Origin: Mesostigma viride
Lineage: Eukaryota > Streptophyta > Mesostigmatophyceae > Mesostigmatales > Mesostigmataceae
Reading direction: 5' to 3'
DNA: 64,000 nucleotides
NCBI GenBank assembly: GCA_009746045.1
Contig: RPFO01000175.1
Span: 1,605,898 to 1,669,897, forward strand
In this document: piece after piece, positions 23,633 to 34,599 of the stretch
How positions within the stretch are numbered: position 1 is the first letter of the stretch
Layout: each line of letters starts with the position of its first letter
The notes under the pieces: model-generated
What the model saw: the letters and a program-made list of their open reading frames with translations, nothing else
The model's database searches: none
Told to the model about the DNA's origin: nothing
Translations under genes and position numbers: made by a program

Positions 23633-24882
23633 ATGGCAGAAACTCCGTCAACCGCCTCCCATACTCTCTCCGAGGGGGAGGCTTCAGCGCCCAACACGAT
23701 TACGCAACTAATTGCAGACGCGGAAACCATTGCGACGCAGCCCCGGGCCAGCGAGGCCGCCATTACCGCCTCCTCCAAGCGGATTTGCGTCAACCCACCC
23801 GACGAGATGGATCGCCAGGTCCCTTTGCCATCGTCTTCCAAAGACACCCCCATTGACGACGCCATCGACGACGACGACGACGACGCTAACGACGCTGAGT
23901 TCGACCCAGCATCCTTCATGCCTGGCCAGGTTGTTGACGAGCTCCGGTTCTTTTCGCTTACCGCCGAGCAGGCGCAGGCTATCCTGCACCACCTGAAGGC
24001 CAACGGCAAGGAGATATATTTTCCTTACAGGTCTGACGGGACCATTCCAGTGGACGACATCGACGAATTGGACGAGCCACAGCTTCGACTTTCTGTTTTC
24101 TTGAGCCATGCGCAGGCCCCTTGCCTCCGGGCACTCTTTGCCGCTTTCAAGGACGCCGAGCACGGCACCGCCAACACCCCCGATGCTTCCCCGGAAGCAG
24201 CAGACCTGCACAAGCTCAATAAGAAAGTCGCAGACATGGCTGCCCAACTCGGCACCTTGTCCACCGCTATCCGTCAAGACACTGCTGAGCTCCGCTCCAG
24301 CATTGCCGAGGTCAAGGCCGCCCTGACCAGCCCGCCCCAACCAGCCGCCCCGCACCGGCCACCAGCTACGCTAACATGGTCAAACAGACGGACATTGCCA
24401 ACCTGATGGAGGATGCCGCACGCAGGGGGGCTGCAGCCCACAAGACTGCTATCGAGGAGGACCTGCGCTCACGCAGTATAGTGGTCCGGTATTTCCAGGT
24501 CGCGCAGCAGCCTGAAACGGACCTGATGCTAGCGCAACGCCTGTACCACAGCCTCATCGTGGGCCGGCTGCAACTGGGCAACGAACGCATCCGCATTGAG
24601 TCGGCAGCCTGGATGGCGGGCCAGCCTGGCCCCATCCGGGTGACCTTTGCGAATGTGGCCAGCAAGGTGAAGGTACTCCAGGCCCGCAAGCTCCTAGGCG
24701 GGAGAAACGCGCCGAGCCTCGACGACCTCCTCTCACCGGCCCAGCTAGTCATCAAGAATGGTCTGCTGGGCAGCGACGTGGCGATCAAGGCCAGGCACGA
24801 GGCCAGAAGGTCTACGTCCGCCTCGTCCACGACACCCCGTGCTATTCATCAACGGCCAGCGCACGGAGGCGCAGGCTCCTAA
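23633..24882 (+). pseudogene. LINE ORF1 protein (frameshifted)
   Basis: Two overlapping frames: 23633-24406 and 24376-24882, with the switch near 24340. The first part is acidic (a run of eight Asp after DTPIDDAI) and has a helix-rich segment with KLNKKVADMAAQLGTL likely to form a coiled coil. The second has RSIVVRYFQVAQQPETD and GPIRVTFANVASKVKVLQA, the spacing of an RRM-like RNA-binding fold followed by a C-terminal domain, as in ORF1 of L1-like elements. By family analogy it is the RNA chaperone of the retrotransposition complex. Confidence 0.65.
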
Positions 24883-27800
24883 CAAGCGGCACAAGTCGGG
24901 CCGTACCCGGCCCGCCCCAGCTGCGTCATCATCGTCTACGCACGTCCCGGGTATGGATGCCGCCCGGTAAGGGCACACCCTCGCGGCCTCGCGGTACAAT
25001 AGGCTTTGGGCACAGCCTTTATAAACAAGCCCCTTTCCATCCTCATGTCGCACCGTGCGAGCATGATCAGGATGCAAGGTCGCCAGGCACGCCACGGTCA
25101 ACCTTCCCGCCAATTTACCAGCCTCACACGCCTCCTAGCCCGCCTTGAGCGGGATGAGGCCCAGTCGACACGCCGGCGACCCCAGCCAGGACGGAGACGA
25201 CGCATATCCGTCCTGAAAGAAAGCCTCCATGCGTTGACAAGCATTAACCCCAATCGCCACCCTCCCCCTCCCCCCCCCCCACCCCCACCCCCAGCCGCAC
25301 TACCCTTCTCCACCCCCACCCCCCCCCCCCCCCCCCCGCTAATAGGGCAACGGCCCATTCTTGGTATTGCAAGTTTTAACGTGCGCACCCTCCCTGCAGA
25401 TCCTTCTACTACGAGCGGCGGCACCCCAGCACGCCAACGCGTCGACGAGCTGATCGCCCTGTGCGCCGACAACAAGATCGCTGTTCTTGCCTTCTTGGAG
25501 TCCAGGAGCACCGACGCACCGTTGACCCTCAGCACGCGGTCAACGGTCTGCTGGTCGACGACCTGCGGGCAGGCTGGCGGTTCCACTATGGTGGCGGCGA
25601 CGCGCCGGGCCAAGGTGGTGTGGGCCTCTTGTGCTCGCCGGCAGCATCAGAGCAGCTCCAGTCCCCGCGTGTGCTAGTGGCCACTTTTTCAGCCACTGAG
25701 GGCCATTCACACCACACGCTAACCGTTATCGTGGGATATGCACCACATGCGGGTCGAGCTCAGGCGGAACGTGAGGCCTTCTTCGACGCCCTCAAGGAGG
25801 AGGAGGCCAACATCCCAGCTCGGCACTTCCTGGTTATGCTGCTCGACGCCAACGCCACGCTGCCAGTTGGCACTGGGGTAGCTCAGTATTCCCCAACCAA
25901 CACGACAGCCAACGGTAACACGCCTTTATTTGCGAATCTGCTGGCAGAATCTGCGCTGGTTGCATGCAATGCTTCTTTCGCACGCCCCGCTGAGCAGCTG
26001 GCCACCTTTTTTGGGCCGTCGGATCGGGTGGTGTGCCTTGATTATGTCTGCGTACGTCGGGCTCAGCGCCCCTCAGTTGTCGATGCTCGCGTCCTGCAAG
26101 ATTCTGTCAGCACGGTGGAATCTGATCATCGTCTCGTGCTCGCTCGCATCAGATTGCGGTTTCCTGGGGTGAAACCGTCGCGACAGCTGGCACCTCAGCC
26201 AGATCTGAAAGTGCTCCGGATTGTGCTGAAGGATGCCGACAAGATGTCAGCAGCAGAGCAGGCCGCTATGTCGCACAGGGATGATTTCCTGGCCGTATTC
26301 GACGCCGGGGGCAGCCGACAGCAGTTACACGCCATTCCGCCGCCGGGGGATATTTCAGTGATCCTCCGTGGAGTCGCAGCCAAGTATCGCCTGGCGGCCC
26401 GCACCCTTCCCACCTTGCCTCCGCGCCGGCAGCTTGCTGTCCACCGTCATGCACGCACCGACAGTGGTCGCCCGGCCAGGCAGATGCTCCGCCGCAACAG
26501 AGATCCGATCGCCAAACCTGGGCTGCAAGCAGCTCTGCGGGCCGCCTACGAGCAGGCTGAGAAGGCAGATGCTCAGCAGATGGTCAAGGACCTGCGCAGC
26601 TGCCAGCAGAAGCACGACGGCAAGGGGGCCTGGTTCTGGTACAAGCGCCTCGGGCACCCGGACGGCCTCGGCCGGCCCCACCGCCACGACGTCCCCGGCG
26701 CCCCAGCCAAGCGGCTTCGTACCTGGGCCACGGCCACGGCCGAGGTCGTGGGGACAGCTGCGCCGCCCCCACCCCTGCTCCCAGCCGCCGCCGCCCGCCC
26801 GGCCGCCCTGGCCGGCCCCGCTGGGCCCCCTGCCCCGCCTAGGTCAGCGGCGGACTACCTAGTCCCCCCGCTGGTCGGCCCACTTGGCGACCCGTCTGAC
26901 ATGCCTCCTTTCACCTCTCGCAAGGTCACGGAGGCGGTCCAGCGCCTGCGTTATGACTCAGCCACTGGCTCTGACGAGATTCCGGCCGCAGTTGTAAAAC
27001 TTGCAGCCGAATTCGAGGACACAGGTGTTATGCTGCTCTTCCGAGACATCTGCAACCGCCTTCTGCTGTCGTCGCAACCACCTCCAACGGCCTGGCAACA
27101 CAGTTTTCGCACGATGCTGTACAAGAACAAGGGGTCGCCTGCCGACCCCGGCAACTACAGAGGGGTGTGCATTCAAAGTGCCCCCCTCAAGCTTCTTATG
27201 CGGCTCATTCTGAACCGCCTGCGCACGGCCCTGGACGGTCACCTCAGCGAGACTCAGCACGGCTTCCGTTCAGGTCGCAACACAGTACAGGCGCTCTTCG
27301 CTAGCTACTCGCCGACTGGTGGAGGAACTGCAACGCCTTCAGCCTGGTGAGTCCCCTTTGCACCTTGTGCTGGTGGACTTCATCAAAGCCTTCGATTCGG
27401 TTTTCTGGCCTGCGCTTTGGGACATCCTCGAGTTGTTCCGGATCCCCCGCCCCCTGATTGCTGTCATCCGCAACCTGTATGAAGGGTCCACCACTTCGGT
27501 GCGCACTTCTTACGGGACCACGCCCCCATGCCCTTTACAGAAGGGTGTGTGGCAGGGCTGCGTGCTGTCGCCCTACCTGTTCATTATTGTTGTCGAATAC
27601 GTAATGATTCAGGCGCGCAAGCGATTTACCCGCATCGTGGGCAGGGAACCAGGAGTGCAGGTTGCTAACAAATTCTGGCATGGCGGTGCGGACACGGAGA
27701 TTCGGCTAGCAGACATCATTTACGCAGACGACACCACCCTCTTCGAGGACACTGAGCACGTGCAGACATGGCTTGACTGCCTGGCTCTCGAGGCCCGTGC

Positions 27801-28045
27801 AGTGGGGCTTGAGGTCAGCAAGAAGACAGAGGCCCTGGCGGTTGGGCTCACCACCTCAGCGCCGCCCCTCTAGCTATCTCCTAGACGGCTCTCGAGTCCT
27901 GTATCGGGACCGCGTTAAGCTGCTGGGCAGCCTGCTCCCTAGCTGCGAGGTTGATGTGGACCATCGCATCTCCCTCGCCTGGCACGCTTTACGCCAGTAC
28001 CGGGCCCTGTGGCGCAAGCCCCTGGGCAAGATCGAGAAGCCAGCT

Positions 28046-29363
28046 AGGTTGGCCAATACGTCGGTACGTCAAATACGTCGGCCTCAAAATACGAGTATTA
28101 TACGTGGAGCATGGCAGAATACGTCACCAGAATACGTGGCAGTGTGCAGCATGGTTATGAATGGGCCTTTAGGGTTTAGGCCTTAGGGGGCATAGTTATG
28201 CATGGAGATCAGTAAATTATGGTGGAAGGCATAATTTAATCTGCACCATTCCTTGCACTTATTCCCCACCTGAGCCTGCCATAAATTTTTAATGCAATAT
28301 GTGCACATTCCTTGCACTTATTCCCTACCAACCTGCCACCATAATTTACCCATTACTGCATGTGCACATTCCTTGCAAGGATTTATTGTGCATGCCAAGT
28401 CCGGGAGCAGTGATCAGCCCTTTGTACTGACTAAGGCCGGCAATCATCGCCTTGAAAGAGCGGCTCTGAGCCGCGTGAAAGGAAATAGCATTCTCAACAA
28501 AGAAATTCACCACCAGGAGATGGCATTCCTCTTCGTTTATGGGGCTCACAAACCTCGTGATTGTCTGCTGCATGCATGGCGAGGATCTCCTGCACCTGCC
28601 GACCCCGGCCGAAGCAAGGCCGTGGCCGCTCTCCGGCCATTGTCCTGAAGCTAATGTGCTGCTGCTTCCTCGCCTTCAGCCCGGCCTTCTTGCTCAACAA
28701 CTCCTGGAATTCTGACCTCCGTTTCTCCCCACTCTTTGCGTCAGGGCAAGCATCTATGCCCTGCCCTGCGATGCCCGCTAAATGTGCGTGCATCCGGGTC
28801 GCACTAATCTGCTTGCCATCGCCACTGGTAAAATTGTGGCCGCAAAATGAGCAGCTAAACTTCAGCTCAGCGAAACCGTTTCCCCCAGAGCATCCTTCAC
28901 CAAGACAACTGGTTCTTTTCGTTACAAGATTATGCTCTGGCCCTTTTTCTGGCATGGCTGCAAAAACGCGATTGCCCTTTGCGACAAAATCCAATGGCAC
29001 ACCGCCATGCAATATTAATGATACAGGCTGTGTTACAAGTACCACGTTCCTAGCACAGCTGGCATTTTCATCGTGCTGGCACTCACTCCGTGTAATTTCA
29101 GGCTTCAGCTAGCTTGCCAACTGCCAAGTCATTACTGGACTTGCGAAAAGCTGCCTAGTTCGTAGTAGAAAATCTTGGTAAAGGTACTAAGGCGCCGCGC
29201 CACGGTCCGGTTGGCCTGGCGCCAAGCGCTGCCCCAGCTCGAACCTCAAAAATTTCCAAGTCCAAATCACGTATTCCTGACAAAATACGCGTATAGTACG
29301 TCGGGGCCAAAAAAACGCGTATTGCCGTATTTATTTTGACAATACGCACGTATTTGCCAACCT
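28046..29363. mobile_element. hAT-like element remnant inside the LINE
   Basis: The ends read AGGTTGGCCAATACGT on the left and, inverted, AGGTTGGCAAATACGT on the right. Both ends carry many subterminal AATACG/ACGTATT motifs, typical transposase-binding clusters. The interior encodes a BED-type zinc finger on the minus strand. No 8-bp target duplication is visible; instead a 14-bp tandem duplication (TCGTCCGCAATGAG twice) sits at 29363-29390. The DDE catalytic domain is absent, so the copy is non-autonomous or deleted. Three spaced CATTCCTTGCACTTATTCC-like phrases lie at 28245-28380. Confidence 0.7.
28494..29045 (-). CDS. BED zinc-finger fragment of a hAT-type transposase
   Basis: A 183-codon frame with FSCSFCGHNFTSGDGKQISA, then RMHAHLAGIAGQGIDAC. 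The C-x2-C, then R-x-x-x-HLAG-x-x-G-x-x-x-x-C layout is the BED finger that opens many hAT transposases and binds the element ends. The frame runs on through a basic stretch (KARKQQHISF) and stops without any RNase H-like catalytic residues. It is probably the first exon or a truncated gene. Confidence 0.65.
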   Translation of the reverse strand: MVLVTQPVSLILHGGVPLDFVAKGNRVFAAMPEKGPEHNLVTKRTSCLGEGCSGGNGFAELKFSCSFCGHNFTSGDGKQISATRMHAHLAGIAGQGIDACPDAKSGEKRRSEFQELLSKKAGLKARKQQHISFRTMAGERPRPCFGRGRQVQEILAMHAADNHEVCEPHKRRGMPSPGGEFLC

Positions 29364-29944
29364 CGTCCGCAATGAGTCGTCCGCAATGAGGACCTGTACC
29401 AGGGCATGCCCTATATCACCAGCACCATTAAGCAACGCCGCCTGCAGCTAGTAGGGCACCTAGCTCGCACCAACCAGGTAGACACGGTCCTCACGTGGCC
29501 CCCCCGCAGGACTGCGACCAGCCCAGCCTGGCCGGCACCTCCTGACGTGGGCTGGGCCCAGTGATGTTAGACGCCGCAAGGCCCGCACCTTTAAAGAACA
29601 GCTAGTAGAGGACATGGGGGGCCTAGGCCTCTCCGTGATTTGGAAGAAGATGATGGACAAGGCCAAGTGGGCCCAGGTCATAGAGGACAACGAGCCCCCC
29701 CCAGTGGGGAAGCGCCCGCGTGTGCAATCCCGCGGGAGGCACGCCAGATAGCTCCCCCTAGGGCAGCGTGCGGCTGCCTAGATAGCTGTTGTAGTTAGAA
29801 TGCCGTTAGATAGATGTAGTATGTAGCCAACGTAGATAGATTAGACCGGTAGGAATGCTTGCACCCATCCATCCATCCATCCATCGGGGTTAATGCTCCG
29901 TGACTCCCCAACGGGAGCACGAGTCTAATTAATTAATTAATTAA

Positions 29945-30085
29945 TTAATCCAACGGCGAAACAGTTTTCACCAAAATATTTAGATGTATCCAACGGCGAA
30001 ACAGTTTTCACCAAAACATCTAACTGATTAATCCAACGGCGACAAAGTTTTCACCAAAACATCTAAATTAATCCAACGGCGACCG
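29945..30085. repeat. 40-bp satellite array, right part
   Basis: About 3.5 units of the same satellite as at 22941-23462 follow directly on the LINE tail, showing that the LINE landed inside the array. Confidence 0.9.
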
Positions 30086-30421
30086 GTAAGCAGCCAAAAG
30101 TATTTGAATCATATTTTATTTATATTTGTCCGACCTGTGAAAAATTACAAATGCGCGCGGGCGGGAAAGCTAGGTCGCATATCAAAGAGACAACCAGCGC
30201 AGGCCAGAAATCGGGAGAATCCGGACCATGGTAGCTCGAGCCTGCCGTTATCTTTTCCGCGTTTTCGAGTCGTTCAGGATGATGAAGATGAATGGTGATG
30301 GAAATGTGTATCCTTGTGCATTGAAATTATGGCTGGCTTACGTGTGGAGCGACTAGATGACCTAGACGGTGGGGCCGGAAACAGCATGCTTGATCAGGGC
30401 GTGTGTTTCGAGCCTAGCTGG
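30086..30421 (+). repeat. Longer copy of the GACAACCAGCGCAGG dispersed repeat
   Basis: From about 30179 the sequence reads ATATCAAAGAGACAACCAGC and on through CAGAAATCGGGAGAATCCGG, GTAGCTCGAGCCTGCCGTTA and TTTTCGAGTCGTTCAGGATG to TATGGCTGGCTTACG (30330). The copies near 57650-57855 (minus) and 58208-58400 follow the same order. The gypsy element inserted just behind it at 30422. No gene is seen. Confidence 0.6.
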
Positions 30422-31004
30422 TGTTACGTCCCAGCCCTTTTGGTCGGACGTAACAATGGAATAAATTACTAAGGCTGTTTGGTCTATTGTATTTGGGTTT
30501 TATGGACCTTGGCCTTTGTGTGAATTGGACTAGTTATTTTGGTCCTAGGTTGTCCTTTTAGGGGCCGGTGCCGTGGCGCCGCGCCAGTTCTGGGACCGTC
30601 CGTAGTTCTAGGCGTGGATCCTATAGTTGAGGGTCGATGTCGGCCCGGATCCTACGTGGAATGAGTGACTTGGATTGTTCTATGGAAATTGGCGTGTATC
30701 TGCGCCGCAATCAACCTAGGTTAAATTGGTCCGAGGACGAGAGTCTCGTCCTCTTGGTTTAATGAATGATAAGTGCGAATACGCCTACACATTGAGCCCG
30801 GGGCAATTATCCATTTGTAATTGGTATTGCTAGCCAAAATAAGTGTACTAATTAGCTTGGCATCAAGCCGTGATGCCAGATATCTCACGACTCACGTCGT
30901 GAAGCGCAACCTACTTTAGGCTATCTTGAATTATTCCTAATTCCGGCAAGAAGGGTGTTTCGCTACGTAGCTCAGGCTAGGTGTGTCTGGGCTGGGACGT
31001 AACA
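30422..31004 (+). repeat. 5' LTR of the gypsy element (583 bp)
   Basis: Starts TGTTACG and ends CGTAACA, so it carries the TG...CA ends and a short inverted repeat TGTTACGTCCCAGCC / GGCTGGGACGTAACA. It lacks the two insertions of the 3' LTR and so serves as the empty-site reference for both. Confidence 0.95.
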
Positions 31005-31005
31005 C

Positions 31006-31018
31006 TGGTTATCGGAGG
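31006..31018 (+). promoter_or_regulatory. Putative primer-binding site
   Basis: TGGTTATCGGAGG starts two bases behind the 5' LTR. It resembles TGGTATCAGAG, the primer site complementary to initiator methionine tRNA used by many plant LTR elements, with one extra T and one mismatch. Confidence 0.5.
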
Positions 31019-31757
31019 AAATGTGCTGGAAAGGTTAGCTAACTCTCGCGGAGAGGGTTAGTGAGCCAATTAGGATACCAAGACGGAGCTTGGCGTAGGT
31101 AGAGGTTCCGGAATTCAACGATTGCTGTCAGGCCGGCGGCCAGCCCGTAAAGGGATTCAACGACGACCTAGACAGCAAGCGGCCAGTCTGGGATACTCGG
31201 CGGGGCTAGCAATAGTCCTGTGGTGAGGTGCTGTCAACGATAGCGTTCAGCTCTCCTGTTTTCAACGACACCTAGTGGCGGCCAGGGCTTGCCTTCAACG
31301 ACACCGGGTGGCGGCCAGCTCAGGAGGGATTTACGTCATCGAAGATGGTACGTCCCCTAGTTAGGATTCTTTCTTTACGAGCTATGCCTGCTGAAGGCTA
31401 GCTGGCGAGCTCGCTTTCTCTCCGGGACCGCACGCGTAGGGGGGTTATGTTATATGTCGTCCCTCTATAGGTTGTAAATGTCGTTGGTGCCCATGGACGT
31501 CGCGGAGACGGCCATTCGTTGTTTGACCTGCAAAGGGTCGTGGGGGTGGATACCGTCTGGCCGTTGCCGACTGTGTTGACGGTGTCTACCTCCGTGTGTG
31601 CGTATAGCCCGTTCCGCGGAAAGCTCGGGCGTGTGCTGCATGTGTCAGACTCTGTGCTTCTCCCTCGTTGTGTTGGTAAAGGTCACTGCACCTAGAGGTA
31701 GCCTGGGATCCCCTCTTTCTCTCCTGCTTGCAAGCCTCTGCCAGCCTATGATGTAAC

Positions 31758-32099
31758 ATGCCCAGACGCAACAGAATAAATAAGGGTGGTCAATCTGGAT
31801 TTCCTTACTATGCCGTGGCCCATGATGGGGGCGAGGGTAGACCAGCCATATTTTACAGTTGGAAGGCATGTGAAGAACACATCAAGGATAAGATAGTGTC
31901 TAGAGACTCTAGTGCCAAGTGGAAGGGATTTGACAACCTCATGGACGCAGATAGGTTTGTTAGGGAACACATGCCATTGCCTGAGGGGATGCACACTACA
32001 CGTGAATGCTCTAAACCACCCACGCTCAGCAGTCAGGGGGAGGGGACAGCAGTTACAGTGACCTTCTCTCAGTTGACCATTGGCCCCAGCAAACAGTAA
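31758..32099 (+). CDS. Leader ORF with RNase H1 hybrid-binding / viroplasmin-type domain
   Basis: A 113-codon ORF in the retrotransposon leader, with its own ATG and stop. Residues about 16-72 read PYYAVAHDGGEGRPAIFYSW, then CEEHIKDK, AKWKGFDNLMDADRFVREHM. This is the layout of the small domain found at the N-terminus of eukaryotic RNase H1 and in caulimovirus viroplasmin: Y-x-V, G-x-Y/F-x-W, a Cys/Glu helix, K-x-F-x-x-x-x-x-A-x-x-F. In RNase H1 it binds RNA/DNA hybrids. Here it could coat template or hybrid during reverse transcription (inference). It is separated from gag by 132 bp and is intact, unlike gag. Confidence 0.7.
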   Translation: MPRRNRINKGGQSGFPYYAVAHDGGEGRPAIFYSWKACEEHIKDKIVSRDSSAKWKGFDNLMDADRFVREHMPLPEGMHTTRECSKPPTLSSQGEGTAVTVTFSQLTIGPSKQ

Positions 32100-32231
32100 A
32101 GGAGACCATTACTAGGGAGTAGTATTAGGTTCTATAGTTATAGCTCTATAGCACGTGGTTGCTCTCTCTCTTTCTCTCTCTTCCTTCCTGGGGAGGTGTT
32201 GCCTGCAGTGTAAGGTACCGGTACGAGCACC

Positions 32232-32667
32232 ATGCCAACACGGTCCCAAACAAGGAACGCCAGAGATACAGAGGAAGAGACTAGAGAACGAGATCTAGAG
32301 AATACAGAGGAAGAGACTAGAGAACGAGATCTAGAGAATACAGAGGTAGAACCGGTAGACAACCACGAGCACGGTACAGAGAGGATAGAGGTACCACTGC
32401 ACGTCCAAGCAGGGACAGATACAGGTGACCTGTCATGGAGAGGCCTGCGGAAGGCTTCACACGATCCAGAGATCAGAACCCTAGGTTCCCAGCGGATGGG
32501 GACAATCTAGACGCCTTAACAAGGCAGGGAGATGACAGGAACGACCGAGAGAGGCTCCAAGAGTACTCGCAGCATCATCATCAGCAGCAGCAGCAACCGC
32601 AGCAGCAGCAACAGCAGCAGCAGCAGCATCAGCAGCAGCAGCAGCAGCAACCGCAGCAGCAGCAACC

Positions 32668-32702
<35 letters not shown>

Positions 32703-34599
32703 GGTCACCACAGCAGCAACGGCAACAGCAGCAACCCCGGATGCAGCAGCAACAACCCCAGACGAGACCACAATGGCTACCACCTGATCCAGAGCAGCAG
32801 GGAGACGAGAATGAAGATATCCTGCACTACCGCCATCAGCAGCCAGCCACCGGGCGGCCAACGCATCCTTGGGCAGGTCGGGGGCGGCCCCAGGGACCTC
32901 CACCGGGACCCACACACCGGGGCAGACGCAGAGTGTCCTTCGGCAGCACGTCCCTGTTACCCACGGCGCTATGGTATTCGGACGAGGAAGGGGAGGTCCC
33001 AGGGGCAGATGGCGAGATCGATGACCTGGAAGGGACTAACGAGGCGGACGAGGGAACTGTCACGCAGGGCCCGCCCGTTGGTACTCATAGACCACGGACC
33101 AGCCCAGGGGAGACCAGGAGCAGTGTCACCACCCGAGACGAGGAGACTCACACGCCCGTCCAGCGCCCGGCACCTCAACCGCAGCGCCCACGGGTGCTTG
33201 ACCAAAGCGCGGTCCCTCGCCTGCGCCTGCTGGCAACCTCAGCTTCAGCAGGGTGGCCTTGGATGACCCGGGGTACGAACACCCCTCATCCGTCCAGGTG
33301 CGGCGGACTCATGGTACGCCGCCCAGATCCAGCTCTCTCCCCCGGTCGCAGCCCCCCGACTTCGGCGATATCCCCCACGTAGACGTCGGTGGGCCCGTCA
33401 CCGCCGCGGTAAAGGCCCCACCGATGCCCAATTTCAAGAATGTACCCAAGCTGCACGCGGACATGAAACCGCGCGAGGTAGAGGAATGGGGACGCATGTG
33501 GCGACGCAGTATACCATCTGGCGCAATCATCACAACTGGCAGCTGGCCACCAGCGATCTGATTGGGCTAGTGACTCCTGTATGGACCCCTCGGTGATAAG
33601 CATCTTGAACTGTGAGAGCATCGCGTCCCAGTCATACCCGCAAACCTTGGCGGAACTGATGGACCGGTGCGTCGCAAGCTGGTGCCCCCAGATGCTACAC
33701 TCCACGAGCGGATGGCCTTCAGCAAGCTGCGCCAGGGGACCACCCCATATCGCGAGTTTCTGTCTAAGTTCGAGTCCAGCGCCGCCTACCTGGCTGACAT
33801 GACCTGGTACGAGTACAAGAGCAGGTTCATCGAGGCACTCTGTCCTGAGCTGCAGGACGAGGTATTCAAGCACTATGCTGATGTCCCTTGGGAAGAGTGG
33901 GACATCTTGAATATCCAGAGGTATCTCCTACAGGTGGCCGACGTAGTGGCTCGCGGGCGTGCACCCTCAGTGCGCCGTTTCTTCAGACCTGCTCCCCCGC
34001 GACGGGTGAATCAGATGTACTCCACTGAGTTCGCCGGCGAGGAGGAGGACGAGTACCTCGACGACCCTGACGAGGGCTACACTGACCATGGCGTCAACGC
34101 GATCGACGCTAGCAAGGCGCGCTGCTTCATGTGCAGCGAGGTGGGGCACCTCAAGCGCGACTGCCCCAAGCTCCGGGGCAAGAACGCCAGTCGTGGGACA
34201 GGAGAAGGGACACCCAGTGTTCGTTTCTCCGGCCCGGCCTTCGGCAGCCGCCCCGACTCCTCCGGTCCTCGGGACCGACCCCGCAACGCGGGTGAGCGTG
34301 CGGCTCGCCTGCAGCACGCCAGACAGGTCCCGACGCAGTACCAGCAGCCGCGACCACCCGCGACCAGCTCTACCAAGGGTGTGTTGCGTGCGGTCAACGA
34401 GATTGAGGCGCGGCGACAGTCCTCCTCTTCCGGCCAAACGCAGGCAGTGGCTGGCTACGAGTATGACGACGAGGAGGGGGCTGACGAAGAGGAGGAGGGG
34501 GGGAAGAGGGCGGGTGGTCGGGCGAGGCGGCCTCCCGTCCCACCGCTCCTCGGGAGTAGTAGCCCTGCCCATGGGCTTGGGTCCCGGGGTAGGGGATAG
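32232..34599 (+). pseudogene. Gag polyprotein region of the gypsy element (frameshifted)
   Basis: Coding signal runs through several frames: 32232-32510 with a repeated EEETRERDLENT, 32435-33382 with a long poly-Gln tract from a (CAG)n run (32570-32760), 33253-33561, a short stretch with YTIWRNHHNWQLATSDLIG, then 33667-34599. The last frame carries capsid-like sequence (TPYREFLSKFESSAAYLADM) and one CCHC knuckle CFMCSEVGHLKRDC (34126-34167) followed by a basic tail, so it includes nucleocapsid. It ends with TAG at 34597. Pol lies in the +1 frame relative to this segment. Confidence 0.75.

Larger units (their letters stand above)
25006..29751 (+). pseudogene. LINE ORF2: endonuclease and reverse transcriptase (interrupted)
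   Basis: After a proline-rich leader and two poly-C tracts comes the endonuclease: ILGIASFNVRTL (about 25360), then in the next frame LLVDDLRAGWRFHYGGGDAP, VMLLDANATLP and STVESDHRLVLARIRL, the last holding the SDH signature of APE-type nucleases. RT motifs follow: GSPADPGNYRGVCIQSAPLK, VDFIKAFDSVFW, GVWQGCVLSPYLF and IIYADDTTLF (catalytic ADD at about 27724). Frame switches lie near 25490 and 27310, and stop codons end the frame at 27873. The thumb is cut by the hAT-like element at 28046. Beyond it the C-terminal part resumes (IKQRRLQLVGHLART; then, in another frame, SVIWKKMMDKAKWAQVIED). About 100 residues seem lost at the junction. Confidence 0.82.
23463..29949 (+). mobile_element. LINE retrotransposon inserted in the 40-bp satellite
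   Basis: About 6.5 kb with ORF1, an apurinic-type endonuclease, a reverse transcriptase and a C-terminal region, then a 3' stem-loop (29900-29920: CTCCC, CAAC loop, GGGAG, with outer GTG/CAC) and a (TAAT)n tail of about 24 bp (29926-29949). Both sides are the same satellite: CATCTAAATTAAT before and TAATCCAACGGCG after, so the duplicated target is probably an ATTAAT-like string merged with the tail. The coding region is broken by frameshifts and a hAT-like insertion, so this copy is dead. Confidence 0.88.

Noticed and set aside
32481-32915. Minus-strand Ala- and Leu-rich frames
   Set aside because: Shadows of the (CAG)n tract that encodes poly-Gln in gag.
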